A DNA stretch of 64,000 nucleotides from Bacilli bacterium (GTDB taxonomy: Bacteria; Bacillota_I; Bacilli_A; RF39; UBA660): contig JAFQSD010000001.1 in assembly GCA_017409785.1 (NCBI GenBank), positions 453,883-517,882 on the forward strand, given 5' to 3'. Below, piece by piece: positions 35,326 through 44,300 of this stretch (position 1 is the stretch's first letter; the number at the start of each line of letters is the position of its first letter). The notes under the pieces were generated by a model that was given only the letters and a program-made list of their open reading frames with translations, was not told where the DNA came from and did not search any database. The position numbers and the translations under genes are program-made.

Positions 35326-35352
35326 TAAAAAAGAGTGAACATTCACTCTTTT
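35326..35352. terminator. Bidirectional terminator between lexA and tcdA
   Basis: AAAGAGTGAA / TTCACTCTTT perfect 10-bp repeat with a two-base loop and T-runs on both strands. The genes converge here. Confidence 0.8.
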
Positions 35353-36043
35353 ATTTTTTTATAAATTGTCTAACTACATAACTAGCAATTAATAATCCAG
35401 CACTAGCAGGTACAAAAGCAGTTGAACCAGGAGTTCTCTCTCCTGTCTTAACTGGAAGTTCTGTAGAAGATAAAACCATTACTTTACCATTAATTTTTTC
35501 ATCTTTAACAAACTTTCTAATAACCTTAGCTAATGGATCATTAACTGTTTTTCTAATATCAACTATTTCTAGTTTAGATGGATCTAATTTATTACCAGTA
35601 CCCATACTAGAAATAAAATTTATCTTTCTTTTAATACATTCTTTAATAACTGCTTTCTTTACAGTCATCGTATCACATGCATCAACAAAATAATCTATAT
35701 TATATTCAAATAATTCTAAATAGTTATCTAAATCAATAAATCTATCAATTTTTATAACTTCACAACCACTATTTATTTCTTTAATTCTCTTTTCTAAAAC
35801 ATCAACTTTTTTCATTCCAATTGTTGATTCTAAAGCAATAATCTGTCTATTAATATTTGACTCATCAACAACATCAAAATCAACTAATATAAGTTTACCA
35901 ATATTAGATCTTGCAAGTGCTTCAGCAACATACCCACCTACTCCACCAACACCTAATATTAATACACTTTTATTATTAATTAGAGAAACATTATCTTCAC
36001 CAATAACTTTTTCCAATCTAGAAAATCTAAGCTGCTTGTCCAT
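35351..36043 (-). CDS. tcdA: tRNA threonylcarbamoyladenosine dehydratase TcdA
   Basis: 230 aa. E1-like ATP-dependent enzyme that cyclises t6A37 in tRNA. The Rossmann loop LILGVGGVGGYVAEALARS (about 29-47), the acidic LVDFDVVDESNINRQ with the ATP-binding Arg, and DACDTMTVK are typical. The family position near aspS and the 6S RNA is the same as yrvM in B. subtilis. Its start overlaps the end of the upstream hypothetical gene by 17 bases. Confidence 0.92.
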   Translation of the reverse strand: MDKQLRFSRLEKVIGEDNVSLINNKSVLILGVGGVGGYVAEALARSNIGKLILVDFDVVDESNINRQIIALESTIGMKKVDVLEKRIKEINSGCEVIKIDRFIDLDNYLELFEYNIDYFVDACDTMTVKKAVIKECIKRKINFISSMGTGNKLDPSKLEIVDIRKTVNDPLAKVIRKFVKDEKINGKVMVLSSTELPVKTGERTPGSTAFVPASAGLLIASYVVRQFIKK

Positions 36044-36839
36044 TTACATTTTCTCCCATAGACTTAACTAATTGCTTTTGTTTTTGTCTTTTTGACTGAA
36101 TTAAAGTAAGTGGTTTATCATAAATAATTTTATTTACAGTAGAAAGTTTAGCGTATATATCGCGATTACTTAATGCCATATTATAGTAACTAGCTAAATT
36201 TCTTGACTCTCTAGTATTTAATTTTCTTAAAGATTCAACCATTCCCTGTAAAGTATCTTCCGCAACTGTAGTATCTTCTACTACAGTACAATCAAATAAT
36301 TTTAAAAATTCTAATGTATCAACCATATCAAGAACACCAGCTTTTTCAAATAATAGTGGCCATTCTCTTGCATCACGTACATTTGTAACTATGTCTTGTA
36401 ATAATTCTATTTTTTCATCTGTTAAATGTTCACCAATGCCTAATTTCTCAAAAGATAAATATCTTCCTCTTTTAATACCAGGAATCTCTTTTCTCATATC
36501 AGTTATCGCACTAACATATAAATTATCTAACGCATCATTTATTTTTTTAGGAGGTTGTTCAACCTCATATACATCATAAGCAGACGATCTTGCTTCTTCT
36601 CTTGTCGTAATCAAATAGTTTCTTCTAAATCTCATCGAATTTGTTCTGATAAATTCAAGTGTAGCTGCATCACTTCTAACATCTTTATATGCAGAATCTG
36701 AAAATCTTTTACCATTTACAATTACTTCACTTTCCGAAGCATCAGCAAATCTAACACCAGTTCTGATCTTACCAGCATTTTTAAGTTTAACTTCAACGTT
36801 TAAAACCCTATTTCTATTAACTATAGGAAGGATTAACAT
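36027..36839 (-). CDS. Conserved hypothetical protein upstream of tcdA
   Basis: 270 aa, soluble, charged, no signal or membrane segment and no domain I recognise. The N-terminal 80 residues are beta-rich (NVEVKLKNAGKIRTGVRF, SEVIVNGKRF). The rest is helical, with a GRYLSFEKLGIGEHLTDEKI block and a basic Gln/Lys-rich tail (QSKRQKQKQLVK). It overlaps tcdA by 17 bases, so they are co-expressed. An upstream GAGGTGAT fits a ribosome site. Its position between the 6S RNA and tcdA is not part of the Bacillus arrangement. Function unknown. Confidence 0.7.
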   Translation of the reverse strand: MLILPIVNRNRVLNVEVKLKNAGKIRTGVRFADASESEVIVNGKRFSDSAYKDVRSDAATLEFIRTNSMRFRRNYLITTREEARSSAYDVYEVEQPPKKINDALDNLYVSAITDMRKEIPGIKRGRYLSFEKLGIGEHLTDEKIELLQDIVTNVRDAREWPLLFEKAGVLDMVDTLEFLKLFDCTVVEDTTVAEDTLQGMVESLRKLNTRESRNLASYYNMALSNRDIYAKLSTVNKIIYDKPLTLIQSKRQKQKQLVKSMGENVNGQAA

Positions 36840-36891
36840 AAGTTATCACCTCGTACGGCCTATTATAGCAAAAATATTATTTTTATGCAAT

Positions 36892-37077
36892 AAAAAAACG
36901 TCAGTTGAGAGCGTCCTAGCGTACGATAAAACCTGTCCTTAGTCCAGGTGGGTGTCCTTACGTTATCATTAGGATTCTTATTCATTACAATAAGCCTTCA
37001 ACACCGATAACTGATCAAAACTCCCGTATCGTTATTTTAGTCGGTTTTAGATGGGCCGGTGTCGCATCTCTCTGACA
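36892..37077 (-). ncRNA. ssrS: 6S RNA
   Basis: A gene-free stretch of about 185 bases, unusually GC-rich for the window. On the minus strand the ends pair (GTCAG/CTGAC, AGAG/CTCT, GCG/CGC) and close on a T7 run. Internal hairpins are visible: CTTATT/AATAAG near the middle, CGATA/TATCG, and ACCTG/CAGGT in the 3' half next to CACCCACCTGG. A long closed stem with a central open region is the 6S plan that binds SigA polymerase. Location beside tcdA and aspS matches bsrA in B. subtilis. RNase P and tmRNA signatures are absent. Called from structure and synteny, not from a covariance search. Confidence 0.75.
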
Positions 37078-37082
37078 ATTTA

Positions 37083-37112
37083 ATTATATCATATCAAAAT
37101 TCTAACATGCAA
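37083..37112 (-). promoter_or_regulatory. 6S RNA promoter
   Basis: On the minus strand TTGCAT (37112-37107), an 18-base spacer and an extended -10 TATGATATAAT (TATAAT at 37088-37083), placing the start near 37077. Confidence 0.65.
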
Positions 37113-37161
37113 CAACTTTCACTCATTTGACAGTCCAACATAAATTACTATAGGTGATTAA

Positions 37162-37929
37162 ATGTACCTTGATATTAACGACATCAAAATCTATTATGAA
37201 AAATATGGAAATAGTAAAGACACAATATTAATACTTCCAGGTTGGGGAAACACAAGACAAACATTTTATTATATAATTAATTATTTTAAAACAACTCATA
37301 CAATATACATTCTAGATTATCCTGGCTTTGGAAAAAGTCCTATTCCATCAAAAACACTCACTATTTATGATTATTCTGAACTAGTTATCAATTTTATGAA
37401 AAAATTAAATATTCATAAACCAATAATTATTGCCCACTCTTTTGGAGGAAGAATTGCATCACTACTAATTGGTTACCATCAATGTAAACTAGATAAATTA
37501 ATATTTATAGATATTGCTGGAATTAAACCTAAAAAAACAATTAAAAAGATTATTAAAGAAAAAATCTATAAACTAAAAAGAAAGTTAATACAAATACTTC
37601 CTAAAGAAAAACACCAAATATATTCTAAAAAACTCTTAGAAAAATATGCCTCTCCAGATTATCTAGCTTTACCTCCTGCAATGCATCAAACTTTTAAAAA
37701 CATTATTAATACGGACTTAACTAATTATTTCAAAAGAATAAAAAATGAAACACTTCTTATTTGGGGCGATAAAGACTATTCAACCCCCTTAAAAGATGCA
37801 TATAAATTAAGAAAAATTATTCCTAATTCAGCATTAATTATCCTGAAACAAGCAGAACATTACTCATATTTAAATAATCCTACTTTAACAAATAAAATAA
37901 TTTATGAATTCATAAAAAAAGAACATTAA
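37162..37929 (+). CDS. Alpha/beta hydrolase
   Basis: 255 aa, cytosolic. Oxyanion-hole region LPGWGNTRQTF (27-37), nucleophile elbow AHSFGGR (Ser near residue 94), an acid Asp in LLIWGDKDYSTP and a catalytic His in QAEHYSYLNNP complete the triad. A lysine-rich cap sits between. The overall pattern is of small esterase/MhpC-type hydrolases; substrate unknown. Plus-strand gene with a likely promoter (TTGACA, 16 bases, TATAGG) just upstream and a shared terminator downstream. Confidence 0.85.
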   Translation: MYLDINDIKIYYEKYGNSKDTILILPGWGNTRQTFYYIINYFKTTHTIYILDYPGFGKSPIPSKTLTIYDYSELVINFMKKLNIHKPIIIAHSFGGRIASLLIGYHQCKLDKLIFIDIAGIKPKKTIKKIIKEKIYKLKRKLIQILPKEKHQIYSKKLLEKYASPDYLALPPAMHQTFKNIINTDLTNYFKRIKNETLLIWGDKDYSTPLKDAYKLRKIIPNSALIILKQAEHYSYLNNPTLTNKIIYEFIKKEH

Positions 37930-37943
37930 TTATGTTCTTTTAT
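37914..37943. terminator. Bidirectional terminator
   Basis: AAAAGAACAT / ATGTTCTTTT perfect 10-bp repeat with a five-base loop between the hydrolase gene and the convergent membrane protein gene. It overlaps the hydrolase stop codon. Confidence 0.75.
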
Positions 37944-38593
37944 CTTAAAAACTTAACAGTAATTTTACCATGGAAATGTTTTTCACTATATCCCATATGC
38001 CATATCTTAACACTATGAGTTACTTTATGATTAGAATCAACAATACCTTCTGTAATAACATATCTACCACCATAGTTTACACTTGATAATGATATTGGTT
38101 CAGAGTTATCAATACTAAAGTAAATATCATCTTCACTCATTTTTATATCTTCACACTTATGATAATCAATCATATCTTGATAATCATCTAAATAAACAGC
38201 ATACCAACTATTTAGTCCTTTATAATTTGAAACAGTAAACTCAGTTGAATAAATAACTGCTCCATCACCACTAGGATCACCATCTTCTTCAGTAAAATTT
38301 ACAATATCACTCATACCATCTTTATTTTCACTAAATTTAACATATAATGGTCCAGTCTTCTCACCTTCAATTTTTTCAACACTAGCAGCAGTGAAGACAA
38401 AACAAACAACAATCCCTAATATACAAAGAAATACTAAAGCCATTGCAAAAATAACTTGTCTTTCATTAGACTTTATTTTACTAATAGTATGAGATACTTC
38501 TATATCAGAACTTTTCTTAATATCATTTATATTCAACTTAGATTCTTTCTTTTTACTAGACACACTTACTTTTTCTTTTTTCATACTCTTCAC
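37940..38593 (-). CDS. Single-pass membrane protein with beta-rich extracellular domain
   Basis: 217 aa. A lysine/serine-rich cytoplasmic tail of about 45 residues precedes one transmembrane helix (about 48-70, MALVFLCILGIVVCFVF). The exterior domain of about 145 residues is rich in acidic and aromatic residues (GPLYVKFSENKDG, YSTEFTVSNYKGLNSWYAVYLDDY) and ends in FHGKITVKFLR. No named family recognised. The YAVYL/DGD-style strands faintly recall the secreted paralogues at 13.3-14.7 kb, but no clear homology is seen. Function unknown. Confidence 0.7.
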   Translation of the reverse strand: MKSMKKEKVSVSSKKKESKLNINDIKKSSDIEVSHTISKIKSNERQVIFAMALVFLCILGIVVCFVFTAASVEKIEGEKTGPLYVKFSENKDGMSDIVNFTEEDGDPSGDGAVIYSTEFTVSNYKGLNSWYAVYLDDYQDMIDYHKCEDIKMSEDDIYFSIDNSEPISLSSVNYGGRYVITEGIVDSNHKVTHSVKIWHMGYSEKHFHGKITVKFLR

Positions 38594-38651
38594 CTACTTT
38601 ATTCTATAATAAGTATATCAAAAAACATCTAATTATAAAATACTTCAAAAT

Positions 38652-38682
38652 AAAAAAGAAAGCATTTTGCTTTCTTTTTTTT
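38652..38682 (-). terminator. Terminator of the hisS-aspS operon
   Basis: AAAGAAAGC / GCTTTCTTT with a short AT loop and T-run on the minus strand, directly past the aspS stop. Confidence 0.7.
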
Positions 38683-40429
38683 ATTTCTTATCAATTGAGA
38701 TTCCTAATTCTTTTAATTGTTTTTCATCAACTACATTAGGACAATCGCTCATTAAACATGAAGCGCTTGCAGTCTTAGGGAATGCAATAACATCACGAAT
38801 ATTTTCTGTACCAGTTAATAACATAACTAATCTATCTAAACCTAATGCAAGTCCACCATGTGGAGGAGTTCCATATTGTAAAGCTTCAACGAAGAATCCA
38901 AATTTTTCTTTAATATCTTCTTCAGTTAATTCTAATGCTCTAAACATTTTGTCTTGAACATCTCCTCTATGAATACGAATAGAACCACCACCAGCTTCAT
39001 AACCATTGATAACGATATCATAAGCTTTTGAATAACAATTACCTTTATCAGTAAGTAATTTATCAACATCACTATCAAGTGGTGCAGTAAATGGATGGTG
39101 ACAAGCCATATATCTTCCTTCTTCTTCACTATATTCAAAAGATGGGAATTCAGTTACCCATAGTAACTCATAATGACCTTCTTTTATTAAGCCTAAATCT
39201 CTTGCTAACTTACATCTTAAAGCACCAAGTGATACTTTAACTGTTTGTTTCTTACTATCAGCAACGATTAATACTAAATCTCCATTTTCTAATCCTAAAC
39301 TATCTTTTAAATTATTTAATTCTTCTTCAGTAATAACCTTTGCAATACTTCCAGTTACTTCATCTGCTATTTTTAAATATGCAAGACCACTTGCTCTATA
39401 TGTTTTAACATATTCAGTAAGTTGATCTAAACCTTTTCTAGAATAATTATCCGCTTGTCCTTTAACAACTAAACAGTTAATAATACCATTATTATCAATT
39501 ACATTCTTAAACACTGTAAATTCAGTATTTTTAAATAATTCAGTAATATCATTAATTGGCATATCAAATCTTAAATCTGGTTTATCTGAACCATACTTAT
39601 CCATTGCTTCATCATAAGGCATACGTCTAAGTGGTAATTTAACATCAATTCCCTTAACTTCCTTAAATACATGAGCAACTAATCTTTCTGTTAAATCCAT
39701 AACATCATCTTGGTCAACAAAACTCATTTCTAAGTCTATTTGTGTAAATTCAGGTTGTCTATCAGCTCTTAAATCTTCATCTCTGAAACATTTAGCTATT
39801 TGGAAATATCTTTCCATTCCCCCAACCATCAAAAGTTGCTTAAATATTTGAGGTGATTGTGGTAGGGCAAAAAATTTACCATTATTTACACGACTAGGTA
39901 CTAGATAGTCTCTTGCTCCCTCAGGAGTTGACTTACAAAGGATTGGAGTTTCAACTTCAATAAACTTTTCCTTATCTAAGAAGTTTCTAACAGCCATAGT
40001 AACTTTATGACGAGTAACTAAGTTATTTGTAACTCCACTTCTACGAATATCTAAATATCTATATTTTAATCTAGTATCTTCAAGTGCTGTAGTATCATCG
40101 CTAATTTCAAAAGGAATATCTTTACTTGTATTAAGAAGTTCTAATTCAGATACTTCTACTTCAATATCTCCAGTTGGAATATTAGGATTTTTACTTTCTC
40201 TTTCACTCACTGTACCAGTAACTTTTAATACAGATTCGCTTTTTAAAGAAGCAGCTAAATCATAAAATTCTGCGCCATCTCTAACAACGATTTGTACGAT
40301 TCCACTTCTATCTCTTAAATCTATAAATACTACTCCACCAAGGTCACGTTTCTTTTGAACCCAACCGTGAAGAGTAACTACTTCTCCAACATTTTTAATT
40401 GTTAAAGTTCCATTATCTAATGTTTTCAT
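38681..40429 (-). CDS. aspS: Aspartyl-tRNA synthetase
   Basis: 582 aa, full bacterial-type class II enzyme. N-terminal OB-fold ([25 protein letters not shown]), motif 1/2 region [45 protein letters not shown], the bacterial GAD insertion, and motif 3 [14 protein letters not shown]. Whether it is discriminating or non-discriminating for tRNA-Asn is not decidable by eye. Directly downstream of hisS, under the same T-box leader. Confidence 0.97.
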   Translation of the reverse strand: MKTLDNGTLTIKNVGEVVTLHGWVQKKRDLGGVVFIDLRDRSGIVQIVVRDGAEFYDLAASLKSESVLKVTGTVSERESKNPNIPTGDIEVEVSELELLNTSKDIPFEISDDTTALEDTRLKYRYLDIRRSGVTNNLVTRHKVTMAVRNFLDKEKFIEVETPILCKSTPEGARDYLVPSRVNNGKFFALPQSPQIFKQLLMVGGMERYFQIAKCFRDEDLRADRQPEFTQIDLEMSFVDQDDVMDLTERLVAHVFKEVKGIDVKLPLRRMPYDEAMDKYGSDKPDLRFDMPINDITELFKNTEFTVFKNVIDNNGIINCLVVKGQADNYSRKGLDQLTEYVKTYRASGLAYLKIADEVTGSIAKVITEEELNNLKDSLGLENGDLVLIVADSKKQTVKVSLGALRCKLARDLGLIKEGHYELLWVTEFPSFEYSEEEGRYMACHHPFTAPLDSDVDKLLTDKGNCYSKAYDIVINGYEAGGGSIRIHRGDVQDKMFRALELTEEDIKEKFGFFVEALQYGTPPHGGLALGLDRLVMLLTGTENIRDVIAFPKTASASCLMSDCPNVVDEKQLKELGISIDKK

Positions 40430-40446
40430 TAACTTCTTCTCCTCTA

Positions 40447-42018
40447 CTATTCATGATGACAATGACATTCATGTTCTCCATCGTTGCAATGTCCGCAGCA
40501 CTCATGGTCATCATCTCCACAATGACAGTCGTCTCCGCAATGGCAGGCATCTCCACAATGACAATCATCTCCACATGTGCATTCTTCTCCATCTAAACAT
40601 CCGCAGTCTCCACCGCAAGTACATTCATAACCTTCTTGGCACCCACATGTACATGATTCATCACAGTTACAATGACTATGACCACAATTGCAATCATCAT
40701 CACAATCGCAATACTCATCTTCACATCCACAATCGCATCCATCTGCTCCTGTATTTAATTTTTCATCTAAATAATAAATTAACACATCTAAACTAATAAC
40801 TTCTTCTTCCTTAGTTTGATTATTCTTAATATGAACTTCATTATTATTTAAATCATCACTATTTAAAATAGCAATATACTTAGCATTTAATCTATCAGCT
40901 TGTTTAAATTGTCCCTTTAATCCTCTACCAGTATATTCAGTTTCAACTATAAATCCAGCCATTCTTAATTCTTGAGTTAAATATGCAGCATATTTCTTTT
41001 CTTCTTCATTAACATACATAATGAATAAATCTACATCATCAACAATTGGCATCTTAACATTTTCAAGTTCTAATGCTTTAACAACTCTACCCATTCCAGA
41101 TGCAAAACCAATACATGCAGTTTCAGGTCCATCTAATTGACTACAAAGCCCATTATAACGACCCCCACCACCTAATACATTATTTGAACCAAATCCTTCA
41201 ACTTTTGCTTCAATTTCAAATACTGTATGGTTATAGTAATCAAGTCCTCTAACAATATTAGGATTAACTTCGTATTTAATTTGCATTATATCTAAGTAAT
41301 CTTTAACTTCTTCAAATCTCTTAGCACTTGCTTCATTTAAATAATCAATAGTTTTAGGAGCATTTACTAAAATTTCATTACCAGCATCAACTTTACAATC
41401 TAAAATTCTTAAAGGATTCTTTTCAAGTCTAACTTGGCAATCTTCACATAAATCTTTAATATGTGGAGTAAAATACTCAACTAAAGCATCTCTATATGCT
41501 TTTCTTGATTCATTATCACCTAATGAATTAATATTAACTTTAATTTCTTTTAACCCTAACATTTTATAAATATTAACTGCTAAAGAAATAACTTCTGCAT
41601 CAGTAAGTGGATCATCACTACCTAATACTTCCATTCCAAATTGAGTTAACTCTCTATCTCTTCCAGATTGAGGTCTTTCATATCTATACATTGTTCCATT
41701 ATAGTAAACTTTTACTGGTTGATTAGGATCACCATACATTTTATTTTCAATGTAACTTCTAACAACTCCAGCTGTACCTTCTGGTCTTAATGTAATATTT
41801 CTTCCACCTCTATCTACAAAATCATAAGTTTCTTTAGAAACAATATCAGTACCCTCACCAATACCTCTATGGAATAATTCAGTAGCCTCAAATATCGGTG
41901 TTCTCATAAAAGTATAATTATACTTTTCCATTGCAGCATCGATAACACTTTCTACATATTTCCATACTTTTGCTTCTCTACCATAGATGTCATTACAACC
42001 TTTTTGTTTTTGTATCAT
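40447..42018 (-). CDS. hisS: Histidyl-tRNA synthetase with Cys/His-rich C-terminal tail
   Basis: 523 aa against about 420-425 for the family. The core (1 to about 418) has all HisRS motifs: [13 protein letters not shown] at the start, [53 protein letters not shown] and the anticodon-binding domain. The last 100 residues or so form a tail with 29 Cys and 11 His, mostly CxC, CGDDCHCG and CxCG units separated by Asp, Glu and Gly, and no hydrophobic residues. This looks like a metallothionein-like metal-binding appendage. The frame is continuous to the stop, so it is a true fusion here. Confidence 0.96.
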   Translation of the reverse strand: MIQKQKGCNDIYGREAKVWKYVESVIDAAMEKYNYTFMRTPIFEATELFHRGIGEGTDIVSKETYDFVDRGGRNITLRPEGTAGVVRSYIENKMYGDPNQPVKVYYNGTMYRYERPQSGRDRELTQFGMEVLGSDDPLTDAEVISLAVNIYKMLGLKEIKVNINSLGDNESRKAYRDALVEYFTPHIKDLCEDCQVRLEKNPLRILDCKVDAGNEILVNAPKTIDYLNEASAKRFEEVKDYLDIMQIKYEVNPNIVRGLDYYNHTVFEIEAKVEGFGSNNVLGGGGRYNGLCSQLDGPETACIGFASGMGRVVKALELENVKMPIVDDVDLFIMYVNEEEKKYAAYLTQELRMAGFIVETEYTGRGLKGQFKQADRLNAKYIAILNSDDLNNNEVHIKNNQTKEEEVISLDVLIYYLDEKLNTGADGCDCGCEDEYCDCDDDCNCGHSHCNCDESCTCGCQEGYECTCGGDCGCLDGEECTCGDDCHCGDACHCGDDCHCGDDDHECCGHCNDGEHECHCHHE

Positions 42019-42030
42019 CTTATATTCCTC

Positions 42031-42441
42031 CTATCTCTTTTCTTTTTTATATACTTTAACACTTCCACAAACACTTTCATAACTCATATTTCTTAAGTTA
42101 CAACAACCATGTTCTGCGACAGTAGTATTACCATCTATAAATTGACAACGTGTTTCATTATCAAACAAATCATAATAATAACCATCTTCGGGACAATGTC
42201 GGAAGACTGTCTCCTCTCCTCTACCAGGCACAAATACTAAACTATCTCCCCAGTCACATCTGATTATCTCCCCAGTTTCAAAATCATCTTCACTTAAATG
42301 ATCAATTCTTACTCCTGCATATAAATTTTCAACATTGTTATCTCTAACAACTCTCATTAACTTAAATCTATTAGTTAATGAATTACCGCTATGCCCTAAA
42401 AGTATACCTTTATATAAGCAGAGCTTATCTTTCGTGTCCAT
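42031..42441 (-). CDS. Conserved hypothetical protein, first gene of the T-box operon
   Basis: 136 aa, soluble, no signal. No family recognised. The N-terminal half is beta-rich and contains GILLGHSGNSLTNRFKL and LYAGVRIDHL. The second half has six Cys (HCPEDG, RCQFIDG, HGCCNLRN, SVCGSV) plus His residues, which could bind metal. It ends in KVYKKEKR. AGGAGG precedes the ATG. It lies between the T-box leader and hisS, so its expression follows tRNA charging. A role linked to the Cys-rich tail of HisRS is conceivable but unproven. Confidence 0.7.
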   Translation of the reverse strand: MDTKDKLCLYKGILLGHSGNSLTNRFKLMRVVRDNNVENLYAGVRIDHLSEDDFETGEIIRCDWGDSLVFVPGRGEETVFRHCPEDGYYYDLFDNETRCQFIDGNTTVAEHGCCNLRNMSYESVCGSVKVYKKEKR

Positions 42442-42444
42442 TTT

Positions 42445-42645
42445 TCCTCCTGATAAAATAAAAAAGTGCCACCTACCCTAAGGACGAAATAACTTCGTGG
42501 TGCCACCTTATTTTATACTCTTAATACTTATAACGTAGTTACCCGCTTCTTATTTTTAGGATGTCTTCGTTTTACCTAAATGAATACTTACACCTTCCGT
42601 ATTCTCTCTGCAACTCTTAATAAAACTACTCTTTCCCAAGAAGAT
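42445..42645 (-). promoter_or_regulatory. T-box riboswitch leader (Asp, possibly Asp/His)
   Basis: On the minus strand the stem I base pairs TTGGGA (from 42639) with TCCTAA (ending about 42557). AGAG precedes a hairpin closed by GAATAC/GTATTC with the GGTGTAA apical motif. The specifier region reads GAAGACATCC: GAC (Asp, 42565-42563) followed by A, overlapping CAT (His). The T-box AAGGTGGCACCACG (42509-42496) forms the antiterminator AAGG...CCTT around CGAA/TTCG. A T6 run follows GTGGCAC. I could not resolve the competing terminator stem. It controls the hypothetical gene, hisS and aspS. Confidence 0.88.
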
Positions 42646-42651
42646 ATCTAT

Positions 42652-42680
42652 ATTATATATTAAATATTCAAAATAAACAA
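42652..42680 (-). promoter_or_regulatory. Promoter of the T-box operon
   Basis: TTGTTT (42680-42675), a 17-base spacer and a perfect TATAAT (42657-42652) on the minus strand, placing the start just ahead of T-box stem I. Confidence 0.65.
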
Positions 42681-43841
42681 TTACTTTTTTAACCTTGAAA
42701 TATCTCTTTTATATACTCTTTGATATGTTTCCATATCAAATCCATGATACTCTAAATCTTCTGGATTAAATTCCTTAGTTCTATATTCAAAGAACCTTCT
42801 CATTAATCTACTATCTAACCGTTCTTTATGTACACTATCTTTAAGTATTGTAGAAAAATAATCTCCATATGCATAAAGAGGTGTCTTCCAAGTATCTAAA
42901 CTTCTACCATCTAAATGATCTAACAATTCATCATGTCTTGTAAAATAACTAGACACTTGACCAAGTATTTCTTTATCACTAACAGAATCAAACTTTAAAT
43001 TTCTAATAGTTTTATCATCTAATAAAGATAATATATAGGCATCTAAAACATAATTCTTACCTTCAAATGAAAACTCAGTATAAATTTCTTTTAAATCATC
43101 TAATCTGTATTTCTTTCTAAAAAGAAAATCATAAAAAAGTTTTTCAAATACAATCGCAATAGTTTCACCATAAACAGATGAATAAGAATATTTCATATAT
43201 GCATCTGAATCTTTTTTATTCAATTTATTCAAATCAAATGTATGTCCAAATTCATGACCTAAAGTTAGCATATAAGGAACCGTATATTCAAAGTCACATA
43301 ACATTATACTAGATCTTTTCTTTCTAGGATCATGTAAAACAGTACCTGCATACTTTTCATTTTCATTAAGAGGTCTATTAAATATCTTTCTACCAGAAAT
43401 AAACTTATCAAACATGTCTTCTAAACCATATTCATTTAAGAATTCAAAGAAATATTCACAAAACTCTTCTTTAGACATAGTTTGATATCCATTAGAAAAC
43501 ACAGTATCTTCTAATCCATCCAATGCTTCATCATTAACTGATAACATTACATCAAATAAATCACGATGATATTCTTTATATTTAATAAATTCATCTTCAA
43601 GTCTAAAAAACAATGAATCTAAATATTGTGTATATTTTCTAGACTGACTTTTTGATCTAAATGCTCTTTTCTCATTCAAATAACTTTTCTTACCAGTCAT
43701 TGATCTATATGCCTCATGTAACTGATATAAATAATCTATTAAAACATATCTTTCTAAATTATCTCTCGTTTGATCAAGTCTTTTATAAGCACCTTCGATC
43801 AATTGCATTAAATCATGTTCATTACCAGTAATTATTTCCAT
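42681..43841 (-). CDS. Compact M3-like zinc metallopeptidase
   Basis: 386 aa, cytosolic. The zinc site is HEFGH (H196, E197, H200) with a likely third ligand Glu226 in SSVYGETIAI, the arrangement of M3 oligopeptidases (PepF/thimet family). PepF proteins are about 600 aa, so this lacks much of the N-terminal helical lid. It probably cleaves short peptides in the cytosol. It lies between dtd and the T-box operon, 19 bases after dtd's start region on the same strand. Another gluzincin family with a similar site is possible. Confidence 0.7.
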   Translation of the reverse strand: MEIITGNEHDLMQLIEGAYKRLDQTRDNLERYVLIDYLYQLHEAYRSMTGKKSYLNEKRAFRSKSQSRKYTQYLDSLFFRLEDEFIKYKEYHRDLFDVMLSVNDEALDGLEDTVFSNGYQTMSKEEFCEYFFEFLNEYGLEDMFDKFISGRKIFNRPLNENEKYAGTVLHDPRKKRSSIMLCDFEYTVPYMLTLGHEFGHTFDLNKLNKKDSDAYMKYSYSSVYGETIAIVFEKLFYDFLFRKKYRLDDLKEIYTEFSFEGKNYVLDAYILSLLDDKTIRNLKFDSVSDKEILGQVSSYFTRHDELLDHLDGRSLDTWKTPLYAYGDYFSTILKDSVHKERLDSRLMRRFFEYRTKEFNPEDLEYHGFDMETYQRVYKRDISRLKK

Positions 43842-43862
43842 ATTAACCCCCTACAGAAAAAA

Positions 43863-44300
43863 TTATTTTTCTAACCATATTGTTGTTGGACCTATATTTA
43901 TAAGACTTACATCCATATCAGCACCAAAAATACCAGTTTCAACTTTAACTCCATAACTACGAAGTTCTTCATTAAATGCCTCATATAAAGGAATAGCCTC
44001 ATCATTTTTCATAGCATTAATATAACTTGGTCTATTTCCTTTATGAGCATCACCATATAATGTAAATTGAGAAATAGATAAAATATCTCCACCAAAATCT
44101 AATAAACTTTTATTCATAACATCATTTTCATCTGGAAAGATACGAAGATTAACACATTTCTTTGCTAAATGTTTAACTTCTTCTAAAGTATCACCATTAG
44201 TAAATCCAACAAGTAATACTAAACCACTATCTATTTGTCCAACTATCTTTTTATCTACTTTAACTGAAGCTTCTCCACTTCTTTGTACTAAAACTCTCAT
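43863..44300 (-). CDS. dtd: D-aminoacyl-tRNA deacylase
   Basis: 145 aa. Hydrolyses D-aminoacyl-tRNAs (and Gly-tRNA-Ala). The catalytic [15 protein letters not shown] motif is present, as is [22 protein letters not shown], where the Gly-cisPro motif reads GPTT instead of the usual GPVT. The start overlaps the relA stop by four bases (ATGA), so the genes are coupled as in Bacillus relA-dtd. Confidence 0.95.
   Translation of the reverse strand: MRVLVQRSGEASVKVDKKIVGQIDSGLVLLVGFTNGDTLEEVKHLAKKCVNLRIFPDENDVMNKSLLDFGGDILSISQFTLYGDAHKGNRPSYINAMKNDEAIPLYEAFNEELRSYGVKVETGIFGADMDVSLINIGPTTIWLEK

Noticed and set aside
36892..37077. RNase P RNA, tmRNA or a riboswitch for this structured block
   Set aside because: The RNase P GAGGAAAGUCC-type core and tmRNA ends are absent, no gene start follows on the minus strand within range, and synteny favours 6S RNA.
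40575..40796. Plus-strand His/Asn-rich frame antisense to the HisRS tail
   Set aside because: It arises as the complement of the CxC/CHCG codons and has no start signals.
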